NCBI GenBank assembly: GCA_951640195.1
Contig: OX621164.1
Coordinates: 2,957,098 to 3,021,097, forward strand
Length of the DNA: 64,000 bases
Direction: 5' to 3'
Source: Porpolomopsis calyptriformis
Lineage: Eukaryota; Basidiomycota; Agaricomycetes; Agaricales; Hygrophoraceae
Under the pieces are notes generated by a model that was not told the DNA's origin, did no database searches, and saw only the letters and a list, made by a program, of their open reading frames with translations. The translations under genes were made by a program, and so were the position numbers. Shown here in pieces: positions 20,344-32,683 of this stretch. Every line of letters starts with the position of its first letter. Within the stretch, counting starts at the first letter, position 1.

Positions 20344-23300
20344 CTATATATTGTATGATTTTAATCTCACCGTGCTGGCCGGAGTGAGAGGAGAAGCAGT
20401 AGATGGCTTAGTCGACCCAGCCTCAATGGGATCCGCGAAAGGATCCTGGTCAGCGAAAGGGTTTTCTGCAACCACAGACGCGCCCGAGCCAGTTTCGGCA
20501 ACCGAAGTGGTCTTTGATGGGCCAGGGCTGAGGATAGGCATTCCGTCACTGTCTACCTCTGGCACAGGCTTCCTCCGTATTTGGTGTGGCGAGCTGGTAC
20601 GGGTTGTCGGTGATAGCAAGCTTGAAGTGCTGGGGATCGTCAAAGGTGGAAGGCTAGCTCTTGTCAGCCGCGGGACAGCGGAGGTTGAGGATTCGAGGGC
20701 ACTGGGTGAAGCAACTTCGGTCATCTGGCCTGGAACGACGGTGATGAACGTTGTGGCTTGCTTGCGCCTACGGCGAAGAAGGACGAAAGCGACGCAAGCA
20801 ACGACAAAAATGAGTACAGCAGCAATGCTACCCCCTATAACAGCATTGTTGTTGGCAGCCGATTTGTTACTGTGGAACAAGTCTCATCGGCTATGTCTGG
20901 ACATTGGAAGCTTGGATAGCTTACGATGAAAAGGGTGACCCCGATCCCCTTGGCATAGGAGGAATTGTCTCGAGGTGCTTGGAGGTCAGAGTAGTAACAC
21001 TTGTGTATGGTGTCCCATTTATTGAGAATATTGACGTCGAAGTCGTCGTGAATGCTACTTCAGTGGTGATTGAGGGGCCATAGCCGTATGGGTCCCCAGT
21101 AACTTGTCCATCGCCAGTGTTTATATCTGAGTTGCTGGCCGTCGGGGCTGGATCCGCAACGTGAACTTGGGCGCTACAGCACCCAGAGCTTCTTCAGTGA
21201 CACAGTAGATGAGAGAGAAGGATGAACGAACCTTGGAGCCGCTGCCGCCGTCGTCCCTGGAAGGGCGATCTCTGGAATCGTGGTCACTGCTGCAGCGCTA
21301 GGAATAGCAGTTACCGAAGTAAACCCTTGATTCTTCACTGCAGGTTCTCCTTGCTGAGCAGCGGGAGCGGTAGCTGCAGAGGGTGGGGTTGATGTCGTTC
21401 CGGGAAGTATGGAAACTGGAGGTGGAGGAGCATTTTGGGTGCTAGTGGCGGCAGCTCCTTGAGCGATAGTGTTTACGTTGATCTGGGCAGATACTGTTGG
21501 CGGCGGGCCTAGTACGTTTATCTTTCCGTGGCCACCTCCAAAAACGTGGGGCGGAGCTGTGGTGGTTGTGTCTGGGCTTGCCGCAATATTTGAACTACTA
21601 GAGCCTTGTGAGCCGTTGCCGCCGTTCCCGTTGTTTCCGTCATTTCCATTGCCCCCGCCATTCCCGTTGTTTCCGCCATTTCCATTGCCCCCACCATTCC
21701 CGTTGTTGCCGCCATTTCCCTGGCCGGCGCCATTCCCGTTGCCCCCGCCATTCCCGTTGTTGCCGCCATTTCCATTGCCCCCACCATTCCCGTTGTTGCC
21801 GCCATTTCCCTGGCCGGCGCCATTCCCATTCCCCCCACCATTCCCGTTGCCCCCGCCATTCCCGTTGTTGCCGCCATTTCCGTTGCCCCCACCATTCCCG
21901 TTGTTGCCGCCATTCCCGTTGTTGCCGCCATTTCCGCTGCCTCCACCATTCCCGTTGTTGCCGCCATTTCCCTGGCCGGCGCCATCCCCATTCCCCCCAC
22001 CATTCCCGTTGTTGCCGCCATTTCCCTGGCCGGCACCATTCCCATTCCCCCCACCATTTCCGTTGTTGCCCCCGCCATTCCCGTTATTGCCGCCATTTCC
22101 CTGGCCGGCGCCATTCCCATTCCCCCCGCCATTCCCGTTGTTTCCGCCATTGCCTTTACCCCCACCATTTCCGTTGCCCCCGCCATTCCCCTGGCCGGCG
22201 CCATTTCCGTTGCTTCCGGCATTCCCGTTGTTGCCGCCATTCCCCTGGCCAGCCCCATTCCCGTTACCCCCGCCATTCCCGTTGTTGCCGCCATTCCCGT
22301 TGTTGCCGCCATTCCCCTTCCCCCCGCCATTCCCCTTCCCCCCGCCATTCCCCTTCCCCCCGCCATTCCCCTTACCCCCGCCATTCCCGTTGCCTCCGCC
22401 ATTCCCATTGCCTCCGCCGTTCCCGTTCCCCCCGCCGTTCCCCTGGCCGGCGCCATTGCCGTTACCCCCGCCGTTCCCGTTGCCCCCGCCATTGGTCTTC
22501 CCTTGAGATGGAGGAATAATAATATGAGGCGGGAGAAAGATTTTCCCTTCGCCTTTCTTGCCGCCGAAAACGCTAGGAGCTTGAACGCTCACACTTCCAG
22601 TCGTGTTAGATGGCGTCCCAGATGGCGGGGCGCCACCGGAAGAGATATCTTTCTTCCCCCCATGATGGCCGAAAATAGGAGGTACAGCGGAGGTCAAGCC
22701 TCCCAGCCCATCGCCAGTCGAGAGGGTGCCATTCAATTGAGGCCCACCGTTTAGTCCGCCAGTAACATCGCCTGGGTTAGATAAAGTGGGGTTGTTGGAT
22801 GCGTCGCCGTTGACCCCGTGACCAAACTTGTGATGAGCGCCACCACCAATGCCTCCAAAACCGGGAAGTGGCGAAGGAATACCAGAGGGTAAGGCTGAAT
22901 TTTGTGCACCTTGGTTCAAACCGTGGTGTTTATCGCCATGGGGACCAAAGCCTCCGAGGCCACTGGGCAATCCAGACGGTACTGGGAAAGGGAGAGAAGT
23001 TGCAGAAATAGATGAACCAGGATTGGCTCCAATGAGACCTCCAAGCCCGGACGCGTCAGTGGTCCCGGAAGGAGGCGGGAGGCTGGCCGAAGTATCTGAA
23101 CTTTGAGCAGCAGGGTTGAAGCCGTGGCGGTGACCCCCAAATCCCTTGGGGGAACCAGAGATAGGAGGGGAAATGGTTGTACCGGAGGAAGCGGGAGGTG
23201 CCCCCTTACCTGGGCGGGCGAAGCGGCCAACTCCATCGAGACCACCAAAAGTTCCAAGTCCAGGCTGGCCGGATGCTGCGGGGGGTAAGGAGGCATTGGC

Positions 23301-25279
23301 AGCAGCGGATGGAATATTGTTACTATTGGGACCAGTTGCGCTTCCAAGAGCACCAGCAAGATCGGAGGTTGTCGGGGGAGGGAGAACGTCGGTAGATGAA
23401 GATGGACCTCCAAAACCATGGTTTAAACCGTGGCGATGCCCACCTGAACCCCCCAATCCGTGAGGAATACTGGGGGGTGCAGGGGAGGAAATGGCGCCAG
23501 CCGAACTGGATAAATCAGTAGTTGAGGGGGCAAGGGCGCTCGCTGCAGAAGTGAAAAGAATATTAGCACTATGGTTGATGCCGCGGAAAACGTCATTATT
23601 ACCTGGACCTCCGGTGTTATTGGATAAATCAGTCGCTGTTGCAACGTCAACGGAAGATGGGGTCGCAGCGGCGCCGCCATGGACGACGTTCTTACGATGA
23701 CCCCCTTTGCCAAAAGCTCCCGAGCTAGCGGACAGAGTCGAAGCAGGGAAAGGGGTGGGAGTGGTGGAAGCGAGTGGGGGTTGTGCGACACCGGATCCAT
23801 CAGTTACCGCTGGGTTGGAGCTGGCGGTAAACGAACCGGAATCGACAGATGCAGACGAGGTGACCGCAGTTTGTTGACCAGCGCCGCCCCCGCCACCATT
23901 TTTACGATGACCCCCTTTACCAAAAGCTCCCGAACTAACGGATGGAGTCGAAGCAGGGAAAGGGATGGGAATGGTGGAAGCGAGTGGGGGTTGTGCGACA
24001 TCAGTTGCCGTGGGGGCGGAACTACTGGAGCTGGCGGTAAACGAACCAGAATCGACAGATGCAGACGATGTGGCCGCAGTTTGTTGACCACCACCCTTGA
24101 CGACGTTCTTACGATGACCCCCTTTACCAAAAGCCCCCGAATTGGTGGACGGAGTCGAGGCAGGGAAAGGGGTTGGAGTGGTGGAAGCGAGTGGGGGTTG
24201 TGAGACACTGGATCCATCAGTTGCCGTGGGATTGGAGTTAATGGAGCTGGTGGTAAATGAACTGGAATCGACAGATGCAGACGATGTGACCGCAGTTTGT
24301 TGATCAGCGCTGGAGGTGCCGACGCTGCCACCATTGGCGACGTTCTTACGATGACCGCCTTTACCAAAGGCTCCGGAACCACCGGAAGGCGTCGTGGAGG
24401 TGGAAGAGGTAAGAGTGGTGGGAGCGGGGGGGGATTGTGAGCCACCAGATCCATCAGTTGCCACTGGGGTGGAACTACTAGAGGGGGTGGTAAACGAACT
24501 AGGATCGGCAGACGTAGACGACGTAATCGCGTTTTGTTGATCAACGCTGGAGGGGGTGACTGATGGATCGGGGGAAACGGAAGGGGAAGTTGAAATTACG
24601 GTGGGTACAGTTACATTAGGAAGGGTAAGCGTGGGCGCCGCGTTATGTCCGTGACCACCAAGGTGTTTGGCGTTGCCACCTGAACTAGGTGTGGAAGTAG
24701 GTTGCGAACTATCAGAGCTGAGTGTAGTCGCAGTAGAACTTGATGGGCCATTATTCCCATCGGTGCTGTTGCCGTTGTCTGCGCTGCTTTGTTGGGTTGG
24801 TCCATTGGTATTTGAAACACTAGGATCACTGGAAGAGGTGGGTGTAGGCGTAGATGCCGAATCGGAGGCAGCAGGACTACTTGCAGCGGAAGTGGGGGTA
24901 GAGGATGAGGTTGGGGCCAAAGAGGTTTGACTATCCCCTTGGGAGCTATGGTTCACCTGTTGGGCCTTTTTGTTCCCCGAAGCGGTGTTAGCGACTGGAG
25001 AAGATGAAGGAACGTTGGGGTCTGAGGAAGTGGCCGAAGTATTCGAAGGGTCTGTGAAAGAATGTACTTGGTCGGTATTTACATTGGCAGGATTCTGAAG
25101 ACCTGGGAGAAGTAAAGACATTGGATAAGGAACAGGCAAACTTGATGAAGGGAAAGAACAGTTTGCTTGAAGCCCGAGCAGAGGTCTTTGGGGAGAGAAA
25201 GTAGGACGGATGACATACCTTTAAAAGAAGAACCGCCATTCGAGCGCCTCCAGGACGCAGGCCCAGATAGTGGGGCCAT
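20344..25279 (-). CDS. Giant Ser/Thr/Gly/Asn-repeat single-pass membrane protein
   Basis: Four exons on the minus strand: 25219-25279, 21232-25102, 20925-21173 and 20344-20869, joined by introns with normal GT-AG ends. The ~1500-residue product begins MAPLSGPASWRRSNGG with no clear cleavable signal peptide. A Ser/Thr/Pro-rich region like a mucin follows, then four repeats around GAFGKGGHRKN, Gly/His-rich diverged repeats, and a very long Gly/Asn repeat block. After a second Ser/Thr-rich stretch there is one transmembrane helix (AVIGGSIAAVLIFVVACVAF) followed by LLRRRRKQ and a ~120-residue Ser/Pro-rich cytoplasmic tail. The layout fits a cell-surface sensor or wall-spanning protein of the Wsc/mucin kind, but no WSC or other named domain was seen. 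Topology (repeats outside, tail inside) is inferred from the positive-inside rule. Function unknown. Confidence 0.75.
21608..22494 (-). repeat. Gly/Asn-rich coding minisatellite
   Basis: About 890 bp of tandem 18-nt-type units inside the giant membrane protein gene. They read on the minus strand as variations on GGNNGNGGGNGNGAGQGNGG. The plus strand is strongly pyrimidine-rich (CCATTCCCGTTG and relatives). Units come in several near-identical types that recur as blocks, the pattern expected from slippage and unequal exchange. Confidence 0.85.
23680..24390 (-). repeat. Four ~210-bp direct repeats coding GAFGKGGHRKN blocks
   Basis: Four copies of a motif coding GAFGKGGHRKN lie near 23690, 23902, 24108 and 24342, spaced by about 205-235 bp. 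Similar Ser/Thr-rich spacers (VTSSASVDSGSFT type) separate them. Adjacent copies are close to identical in nucleotide sequence, so they arose by recent internal duplication. Confidence 0.75.
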
Positions 25280-26323
25280 TAACAATGAAAGACAGAGTAT
25301 CCGTGAAAGAGGAAGTCGTAAAAAAGGTGAAGGTTGAACATGTGTCTTCTTCAGCAGAACGGTTGCTCTTTCCCTCCATGCCCGTTACCAGACCGGATAG
25401 ATCCGACACCCGCGCCCGCATGGATTTTAATCAGCATGGTAGTGCATCAGTGTACTCCAGTGCGTGATGGGGAGAATGTTGAGCGGTGCATGCGTTGGCG
25501 TGGTGGTGGGGAGACGATCAGACCTGTCCAAATTCGGGTGATTCGACTAAATATAGAAAGAAACGGGATTCGCGGAGTGCGAAACCGTGCCTGGTAGACC
25601 AGCGGTCGAATTCGAGCACGCTGTCCTTGGAGATCATCATGCTAATCTTGGTACTTGAGGGCGACACGCAGTGGTGACACTCGTGGCTCAATAATAGCGC
25701 GCTTGGTAACCAAAGGATGATTTAAACTGACTGTCCACAAGGGTGTCTGTCCAGAGACTCTGGAAGTAATCCCTCGACAATGATATCGTGAGAAATGTGC
25801 CAGAGATCGCGTTCTCGTTGCGTACCGTGCTCTCGACGTCACCTCGTAACCATTCTTACCGCAGACTCCATTCCCGCAAACATTTCCGCGGAATGTTACC
25901 TGCCGACCGGACTGCCACGAATCGGCCGGGAAACATGAGACAGCGGTTCTCACGGTGCTTTTGGTGACTGGTATTTAGCTCCGAGATGGAAGGTCCCGAA
26001 TGTCAAGCCATGACGTCGGTCCAAAGTGCACTTATACTTCCATGGGTGGGATTCCCAATTCGTTCTCTCGGTGGCCGCGTCGGATGCCTCGCGAGCTGGT
26101 ATGAAATACTCACCTTTCCGTCCGCTCAAGCGAAAGAGATTTCCAAAAGTGCCTAGGATTATCTAAGAACGACCACATATGTTGCCCAGACAACAATGGA
26201 TGTCGATTTCCTTTCATGGAGATTCTAGATCACGTGCACAATCTTGTGCCTAATTTGTCTTCTCGCAGACATATTGTATTCCAGTATCGAAATCCCTCAC
26301 TTTTGACCACCACGACCTTTGAC
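25280..26323. other. Divergent intergenic region, membrane protein / G-alpha
   Basis: About 1 kb between two divergently transcribed genes, so it should contain both promoters. The ORFs inside are short and lack family signals; one (25221-25421 minus) overlaps exon 1 of the membrane protein in another frame. I see no repeat or RNA gene. Confidence 0.45.
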
Positions 26324-28904
26324 ATGCGAAAAGCCAAATCAGAGTCTCGTCGTCGTCGATCCCTCTCCGATCCTCTCGCAGCTGCACTTCTGCCTCCGCC
26401 TAACGAAACACCGCTTGAGAGGGAGAGGAGACTTCATGCCGAGTTCCAGGCCAAGTTAGTCAGCGATGGGATAGACGAGATGATCAGGAGAGAGCGGTTT
26501 GAGAAGAAAAAGTCAAAGGCTGCCGAGATTAAGGTGTTACTGTTGGGTCAGAGTGAGAGTGGAAAGAGCACGACGTTGAAACGTGAGTTCCCTTTTTCTT
26601 TCCCGCGATAAATACAGCCTCTCCGAGTGGTCTTGAGCGCTCTGCTTGTCTTTGCTTCGCCTTCCTGGTTGGATTTCATACACCCAAGGTGGGTGTTCTG
26701 CGTAAGCGCCCTGAAAGTTTGGTACGTTACCCTTGTATGAAACAAGCTATTGTTTTTTCTCAATCTCGTTTCTTTTAGACCTATCCCCAGTTCATGTGTC
26801 GGGAGACGACGGCGCAAGCCTCTCAACTGAGATACTCCCACCTATCTGCAGAACAATAATCCTTTCCTTTCTCCCACACTCAGGACCTGCCGAATCAATT
26901 CATCAGCCACTCGGATGCTGGCCTTGCATGGGCGATCACAATTGACAAATTTTCCACAGAATTCCAATTAATGCACTCACCCGCGGCATTCCATGTGGAG
27001 CGAATAGCTTGGAGACCAGTCATATACCTCAACTTGGTCCGATCTATTCGCAGGTCAGTCTTATTTCCAACATGACAACTCCTCCTCACTTATTTTAATC
27101 TCGAAGAGTACTTGATTCCATATCTCCTGAAGTATGGGTTTCAGAGGACCACGATGACGCAGATGTTGGCGAAACGGCATCCATAATTATTTCCTCTGAC
27201 GGTCGTTCTTCATCCCCAAAAATACCAAACATCGAGTACTACCAACAGCGCCTTGCCCCCCTTGCTGAGCTTGAAGCCACATTGATTCGTCTACTTTCCT
27301 CCCCTGAGGGAGAAGAAGTCTGTCGTGTCGGCCCGACTCCTTCTACCTGGGAGAAGCATGATTTGACCGCCAATGAATGCTACGATAGTCTGCCGAATGG
27401 ACGGCCTGCCCCTACAATTTACATCCCCCAACACAGACACCCCTTTTCAATTTCTCAACCTACCACCGCTGTTACCCTGAGCAATCGCACCACCCCCATG
27501 TCTTCGCCGAAGGAATACACTGCATCGTCCAAGAAAGAAGTTGCGATACACAATGCAACGAACTGGAAAAAGGCCTTCTCGCTTGGAGGAAAGGAAAAAA
27601 GCCCGAAGAGTGCCCATACTGGGGAGATTGCGGGTTGGTGGGAGGATCCTGATGATCCGGTACATGCTCTCCATGCGTGTGGGCCTGCCATGTTGCAATT
27701 GTGGAAAGACCCTATTGTAAGACAACGGTTGGTGGAAAAGAGAGTGCGGCTAGAAGAGAGCAGTGGGTTGTGAGTATGCCGATGATTGATATCGCGTCCT
27801 TTTTTACTGTTAGCGTATGCTAATAATGGGATATTTGGCAGCTATCTTGACGAGATTTCACGTATCACAGCCATGAAATACATTCCAACCGACGGTTTGT
27901 TTCGTCTGTACAACCTATTCCCATTTGATCTTGCTGACATTTCTTCGTCCTGTTGGAATTGGATTATCTAGATGACGTGCTTAAGGCTCGACTAAAGACG
28001 ATGGGCGTTGTTGAACACAATTTTTTGCTATCAAAAGGGACCCAGCGTGGAGTGGAGTGGAAGATTTATGATGTCGGCGGTTCAAGGAACCAACGACAAG
28101 CTTGGGCACCCTTTTTTGAAGACGGTAGTGTCATTCGATATCAGTGACTTGGTTTCTAGTCACTGAACTGTCCCCTCGACCACTCAGTGAACGCTGTTAT
28201 ATTTCTGGCACCTATCTCTGCATTTGATCAAGTTCTGGTAGAGGTGTGTGTATTCTTCGCCCACGAATCGTTACCGCTTACTTATTGCCGACAAGGACCC
28301 ACGCGTCAACCGACTGGAAGATTCCCTCCTTCTCTGGAAATCGCTTATTTCGAATAGATTGCTTGCGAACGTCAACATCATATTGTTTTTAAACAAGTGC
28401 GATCTTCTCAAGGTATATTGATCGTCTCTATCTGTTGTTCATGTTTGTAACGGCAATCGTTAGGCCAAGTTGGAGGGCGGCGTGCGGCTTTCGCATCACA
28501 TGGTCTCCTACGGTGACAGACCAAACGATTTCGAGAGCATATCGAAGTGTGCGTCGTGTCACTCAACAAGTCATCCCGAAATTATTAACGTCGCTGCATA
28601 TCACTTGTGTGCTCTAGTTTTCCGTAACAAGTTCGGTGCCCTGCATCAGACATTTACTCCTAATCGAGAGAGAGAAGTTTTCAGTGCGCAACCTTTTATA
28701 CACAAGCTCTCCAACCTCCCGCTTATTGCGTTTGTTCATCTCAGTTCATTACACGTGCGTGACGGACACCAGGCGAACCTCGAAGATCATATCCAACGGT
28801 ATGTGTTATTTTGATCTATCCGTATGATTTCATAGATGCAAACCGTCCCTGCAGTTCGCGACATCATCATCAAGGGAAATCTCCAAAATTTGCAATTAAT
28901 GTGA
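26324..28904 (+). CDS. Atypical G-protein alpha subunit with large helical-domain insertion
   Basis: Heterotrimeric G-protein alpha-like GTPase, expected at the cytoplasmic face of membranes. The P-loop is GQSESGKSTTLK; switch I holds DDVLKARLKTMG with the arginine finger and the Mg-binding Thr; the G3 motif reads DVGGSRNQRQ; G4 is FLNKCDLL; the C-terminal G5 region is CVTDTR and the end is NLQNLQLM. The helical domain has an insertion of roughly 150 residues (27100-27770), rich in Ser and Pro, typical of a basidiomycete-only G-alpha group. Two departures are visible: the catalytic Gln of G3 is Ser (codon at 28082-28084), and the N-terminus (MRKAKSESRRRRSLSD) lacks the MGxxxS myristoylation site and is polybasic instead. 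The first intron, 26582-26959, is 378 nt, far longer than the others. The start is the ATG that opens the basic N-terminus; several 3' splice sites were chosen to match the family C-terminus. Confidence 0.87.
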
Positions 28905-29377
28905 ATAACCCCGCTTTTTTATTCTCTATTCATGGGTGGTTATTACCGCTCCTGAAACGATATCAAGTATCGCAATTCGGTTCCTTCGTCACCTTCCAGT
29001 ACGCGTGTCTCCCTCATTCTCATGCTCTATGCTTCAATTCGTTTCTCCTTGCAAAAACGTTATGTTTGTTTCTTGAAGACCCTCAGAGTGTAGTCATATC
29101 CAAATTCTTTTGTATAATTGATCGTATACCTTCGTCGACCTATGCTTCATCCGCCTGCACTCGTTTTAATCACCAAGTGCTCAAAAATAGTAAACCTTGC
29201 AGTCACGGCCTATCAGTTCTTGAAAACATGCTCTTAATCTCCATTAGAGGAGTACTGCGCCGATCGCCTCAAACCAGTCTTGCCCGTGCCACCCGATTTA
29301 TCCCGTGCAACCGTTCCGATCAACATCATCATCCAACCTCCGAGTTTTCTATCGCGCCAGCCTCCATCATCAGAAAG
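28905..29377. other. Intergenic, G-alpha 3' side to RidA promoter
   Basis: About 470 bp between two genes on the same strand. It is T-rich, with short ORFs that show no family resemblance. It should hold the G-alpha 3' UTR and the RidA promoter. Confidence 0.45.
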
Positions 29378-30101
29378 ATGTCAAATACGCAACGCATTAC
29401 CACCCATCCCTCACTCGAGATCGTGTCGACCCAAAGTAATTAAGTGCAGCCTGACTCATCCAGACCGCTTGCCCATGTGCTAACCCAGGAGCTATTTCTG
29501 CTTTTCCCCTGCGGTATTAATAAACTTCCCCCTACTGCCTTGTGGAAATCCGATCAATCTCCATAAACCATTAATTGTCCTTGGCTTTTTTTGGATGCCA
29601 GGCGCGCCCTCCGCGGTCGGGCCGTACAGTCAGGCGGTGAAAGCGGGCGACCTCGTCTTCGTCTCTGGCAGCCTCGGTCTGGACCCGCGGACGATGGAGT
29701 TCGTGGATGGCCCGGTGGAGGCGCAGACGGAGCAGGCGCTGCTTAACCTTCGCACGGTCGTGGAGGCCGCTGGGAGTTCGTTAGGGAAGGTGATCAAGAC
29801 GACTGTACGTTATTTTTGCGTGCGAGTGATCCCATCTACTTTTCGTTCTCTTAACTTGGCGTGTTTCTGATTGCCTTTTTTGTTTTTTTGATTCTAGCTT
29901 TTTTTAAAGTCGATGGATGACTTTGCCGCCGTAAACGAGGTGTATTCCAAATTCTTTGGCGATCACAAACCTGCCCGATCGACTGTGGAGGTAGCACGCT
30001 TACCGAAAGACGCCCTCTTTGAGATCGAGTGCATTGCAAGGTGCGTGTCTCTTTGCGTTTCCTACATGTTAGGACTGAAGGGTACCCTCAGCTTAAAATG
30101 A
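29378..30101 (+). CDS. RidA/YjgF/YER057c-family 2-iminobutanoate deaminase
   Basis: Small trimeric enzyme that hydrolyses reactive enamine/imine products of PLP enzymes; fungal forms (Hmf1/Mmf1) are cytosolic or mitochondrial. Exon 1 (29378-29435) encodes [20 protein letters not shown] 166-nt intron follows, and exon 2 starts at 29602 so that the junction reads [16 protein letters not shown]. The family signatures are clear: [42 protein letters not shown], and the C-terminal [21 protein letters not shown], with the conserved Arg and Glu of the active site. A last tiny exon gives SLK and the stop at 30099-30101. Total length is about 130 residues, normal for the family. An ATG at 29595 just before the acceptor would give a shorter form, but it would lose the conserved N-terminal strand. 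Confidence 0.9.
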
Positions 30102-30246
30102 TTTGAGTTCGATCGACGATTGGTCGTTATCCCACAAAGATTGTATCAGCTATCGTCAAGGAGAGCAAGCACTAAAAAAGCACTACGGATGTATTCACTG
30201 ACCAAGCCGTGAGCTAGCCGTTGTGATACATGAAGTCGCTATTACT

Positions 30247-31315
30247 TCACATGACCTCAATAATCTCCTTCAGTTTCTTCTCATCCAAGATCTCAAACCC
30301 TCGTTCTTTTGTAACCTAGGAATCTGGCGATTAGCACCACGGCTAGGAATGAGTCTTAAGTCTTGCCTGTGCGAGCTGCACGTTGTGATGGTCCAGCTTT
30401 TCCTCCATAACCTGCTTCAACACGCGTAAAGCTAGAATCTCCGCTTCCAGTAGGGTCATTCCCTGCCAAGTACAGATTAGTCACCGAAGCCGGTCCTCTC
30501 GAAAAAAAAGAAAACGCACACTATGCCACTTATCCTGCAGCTCGCTTTGCGCTGCTTCTGATCCAGACCCGATAGCCTTTGCATTATTGCGCATAAAAGT
30601 CCCAGAAGGATCGGTGTCGTACCTGTAAGGTTGTATGACATGTTGAGAACCCTCCGTCTTGGCTTCAGCTACAAGAAATTATGGAGTGACGTACAACTGC
30701 GGACCGAGTTCGTCAATCCCAGCGATGAGCAACGCGACGCCGAACGGACGGCTCATCTTGGCCTCCTCGTCATGGACACTCTCGCCAAACCTGAGGGCGA
30801 GATCGCAGACCGCCTGTGTGACGCTCTCGACCTTGATCTTCTCGTCGTATGTGAACGAGTGGTTCTGGGCGGTGACGCGGGCGTGGTCGATCATGGTGCG
30901 CGCGTCGGCGGTGAGGCCGGACATGGCGCAGCCGAGATGGGAATCGATCTCCATGATCTTCTCGATCGAGCTGGATTCAAGCAGAGGCGATTGCACGCGC
31001 TTTTCGACGGCGAGGACGACGCCTTCGGGTGTGCGGATGCCGACGGTTGTTGAGCCGAGCTAACAGGGGGGTGAGAGAGGACGGGCGAATTTTTTTTTGA
31101 AGGGCGTACTTTTATCGCTTCGATGGCATATTCGACTGTGAACGGTTGGTGGGTTGGGTGTTTTATCCTTGGTAAATGAGGATACGGATACCTTGGAATA
31201 AACGTCCTTCTGGAGAGAAAGTGTTCACGCCACGATCTAACAGAAATTGGAATGAGCTCGTTCGTTCTGGGTGGTAAGTAGAGGCGTTACCGTATTCTGA
31301 CCGGGTCAGAAACAT
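30247..31315 (-). CDS. PUP2: 20S proteasome subunit alpha type-5
   Basis: Alpha5 subunit of the 20S proteasome core (yeast Pup2). The start [20 protein letters not shown] is the conserved alpha5 N-terminus and is made by splicing exon 1 (ending SEY) to the next exon. [20 protein letters not shown] sequence, [50 protein letters not shown] and the C-terminal LKEIIEVM all match the family. Several short introns divide the gene. It is divergent from the inositol monophosphatase gene, with only about 48 bp between start codons, so the two must share a very compact promoter. Confidence 0.93.
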
Positions 31316-31363
31316 TTCAGAGTAAATGGACGCGTGTCCAACCAACGTGGGAAATTGTTGATC

Positions 31364-32672
31364 ATGTCTGAATCTACCAAGTTGGATCTACCAGCCATTC
31401 TCGCTTTCTCAGTCTCACTCGCGCGGAGGGCTGGTGGGGTTATACTCGAAGGTTCGAATGCAATGGCTAAAGTGATCGACATCGGGGAGAAGAAAAATTC
31501 GGTCGATCTAGTGACCGAATACGACGTGCGAGTCGAGGAACTGGTCAAAACAGAGATCGGTACAACCTATCCATCGTTCAAATTGTGAGTATCGATTATA
31601 AACAAGTCCAATTTTTAATTTGTAGCATCGGAGAGGAATCATACGACGGAGGATCACGTCTATCTCTGACGGACGAACCGACGTTTTGCGTCGATCCCAT
31701 CGGTACCCGTTGTGTTAATTCAACCGATCATCGTCTGTTTACCATTCCAGATGGGACCACCAACTTTGTGCACGGGTTCCCGTTTGCCTGCATTTCTATC
31801 GGGCTCATCTATAAACGCACACCCGTCCTAGGGGTGATCTACAACCCATTCTTGGACCACCTGGTTGGTGCCTCTTTTCTACAAGTATCCCTCGCTGACC
31901 ACGCGTAGTACACTGGAGTCAAAGGTCAAGGTTCTTATCTTACTCAGGGATCGAAACTACCGGTGAAATTACCTCTCCACGCACCCAAATCCCTCCCTTC
32001 CCTCTCTCAGGCCCTTATAGGTTCAGAATATTCCCTACACCCGACCATTCTGACACTTACTTCCGGCACACAGCCGTAGAATGGGGCGCAGACCGAGCGA
32101 TTGACCATCTGGCAGCCAAAACAACCTCCTTTCAACGTCTCACGGGCAACCCTCTCCAGGGTGTTGAGAAGGGCCGCATGGCTCACGGCCTTCGTTCGCT
32201 TGGTAGCGCGGCTCTTAATTTTGCGACGGTCGCGCAAGGCGGAATGGACATGTACTGGTCAGGTTCTTTGCCTGTTAGTGATTGAGATTGGCTAATATTT
32301 CGGGTCAACAGGGAAATAGGATGCTGGTATTATCCAAGTTTTTATTCGATTTCCATTGATCATTTTTTGTTTCAGGCCGTGGGATGTATGCGCCGGGATT
32401 GTGATTGCGCAAGAGGCAGGGTGCATTGTGACTGGCTCACATGCATCGTTTCATTCATCCATGTCTGATGAGATGATGGGTGTTGTCACTACCGACATTT
32501 TAACTGGAAGGAAATTTCTTGTTGTGAGAGCTATTGCAGACATGCCAGTGAGTTTTAATTTATTCTTCATTTTAACCTCCTCATCTGCTTTCAGACTGAG
32601 ACTTGTTTGAATGCTCAAAAGAGAATTCTAAAAGAGTTTTATGATACCATTCAAGAGTTTGAAATTACTTGA
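31364..32672 (+). CDS. Inositol monophosphatase
   Basis: Mg-dependent, Li-sensitive phosphatase that releases myo-inositol from inositol monophosphate in the cytosol. Metal-binding motifs are in order: the Glu of [21 protein letters not shown] (split by an intron after DPI), and the C-terminal [23 protein letters not shown] and the block [21 protein letters not shown] lie between them. Five or so introns are inferred; the one after ..QALI joins to EWGADR. The start is the ATG at 31364 ([12 protein letters not shown]). It ends only 11 bp from the stop of the convergent COG8 gene, so the 3' UTRs must overlap. Confidence 0.92.
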
Positions 32673-32683
32673 GATGGTGTTCT

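Noticed and set aside
21608..22494. Regular repeat array resembling a CRISPR
   Set aside because: Units are contiguous 18-nt coding repeats with no unique spacers, inside a eukaryotic gene.
21469..22506. 345-codon plus-strand ORF of Pro/Phe/Leu repeats
   Set aside because: It is the exact antisense of the Gly/Asn repeat block of the membrane protein; repeats without stops on one strand leave the other open too.
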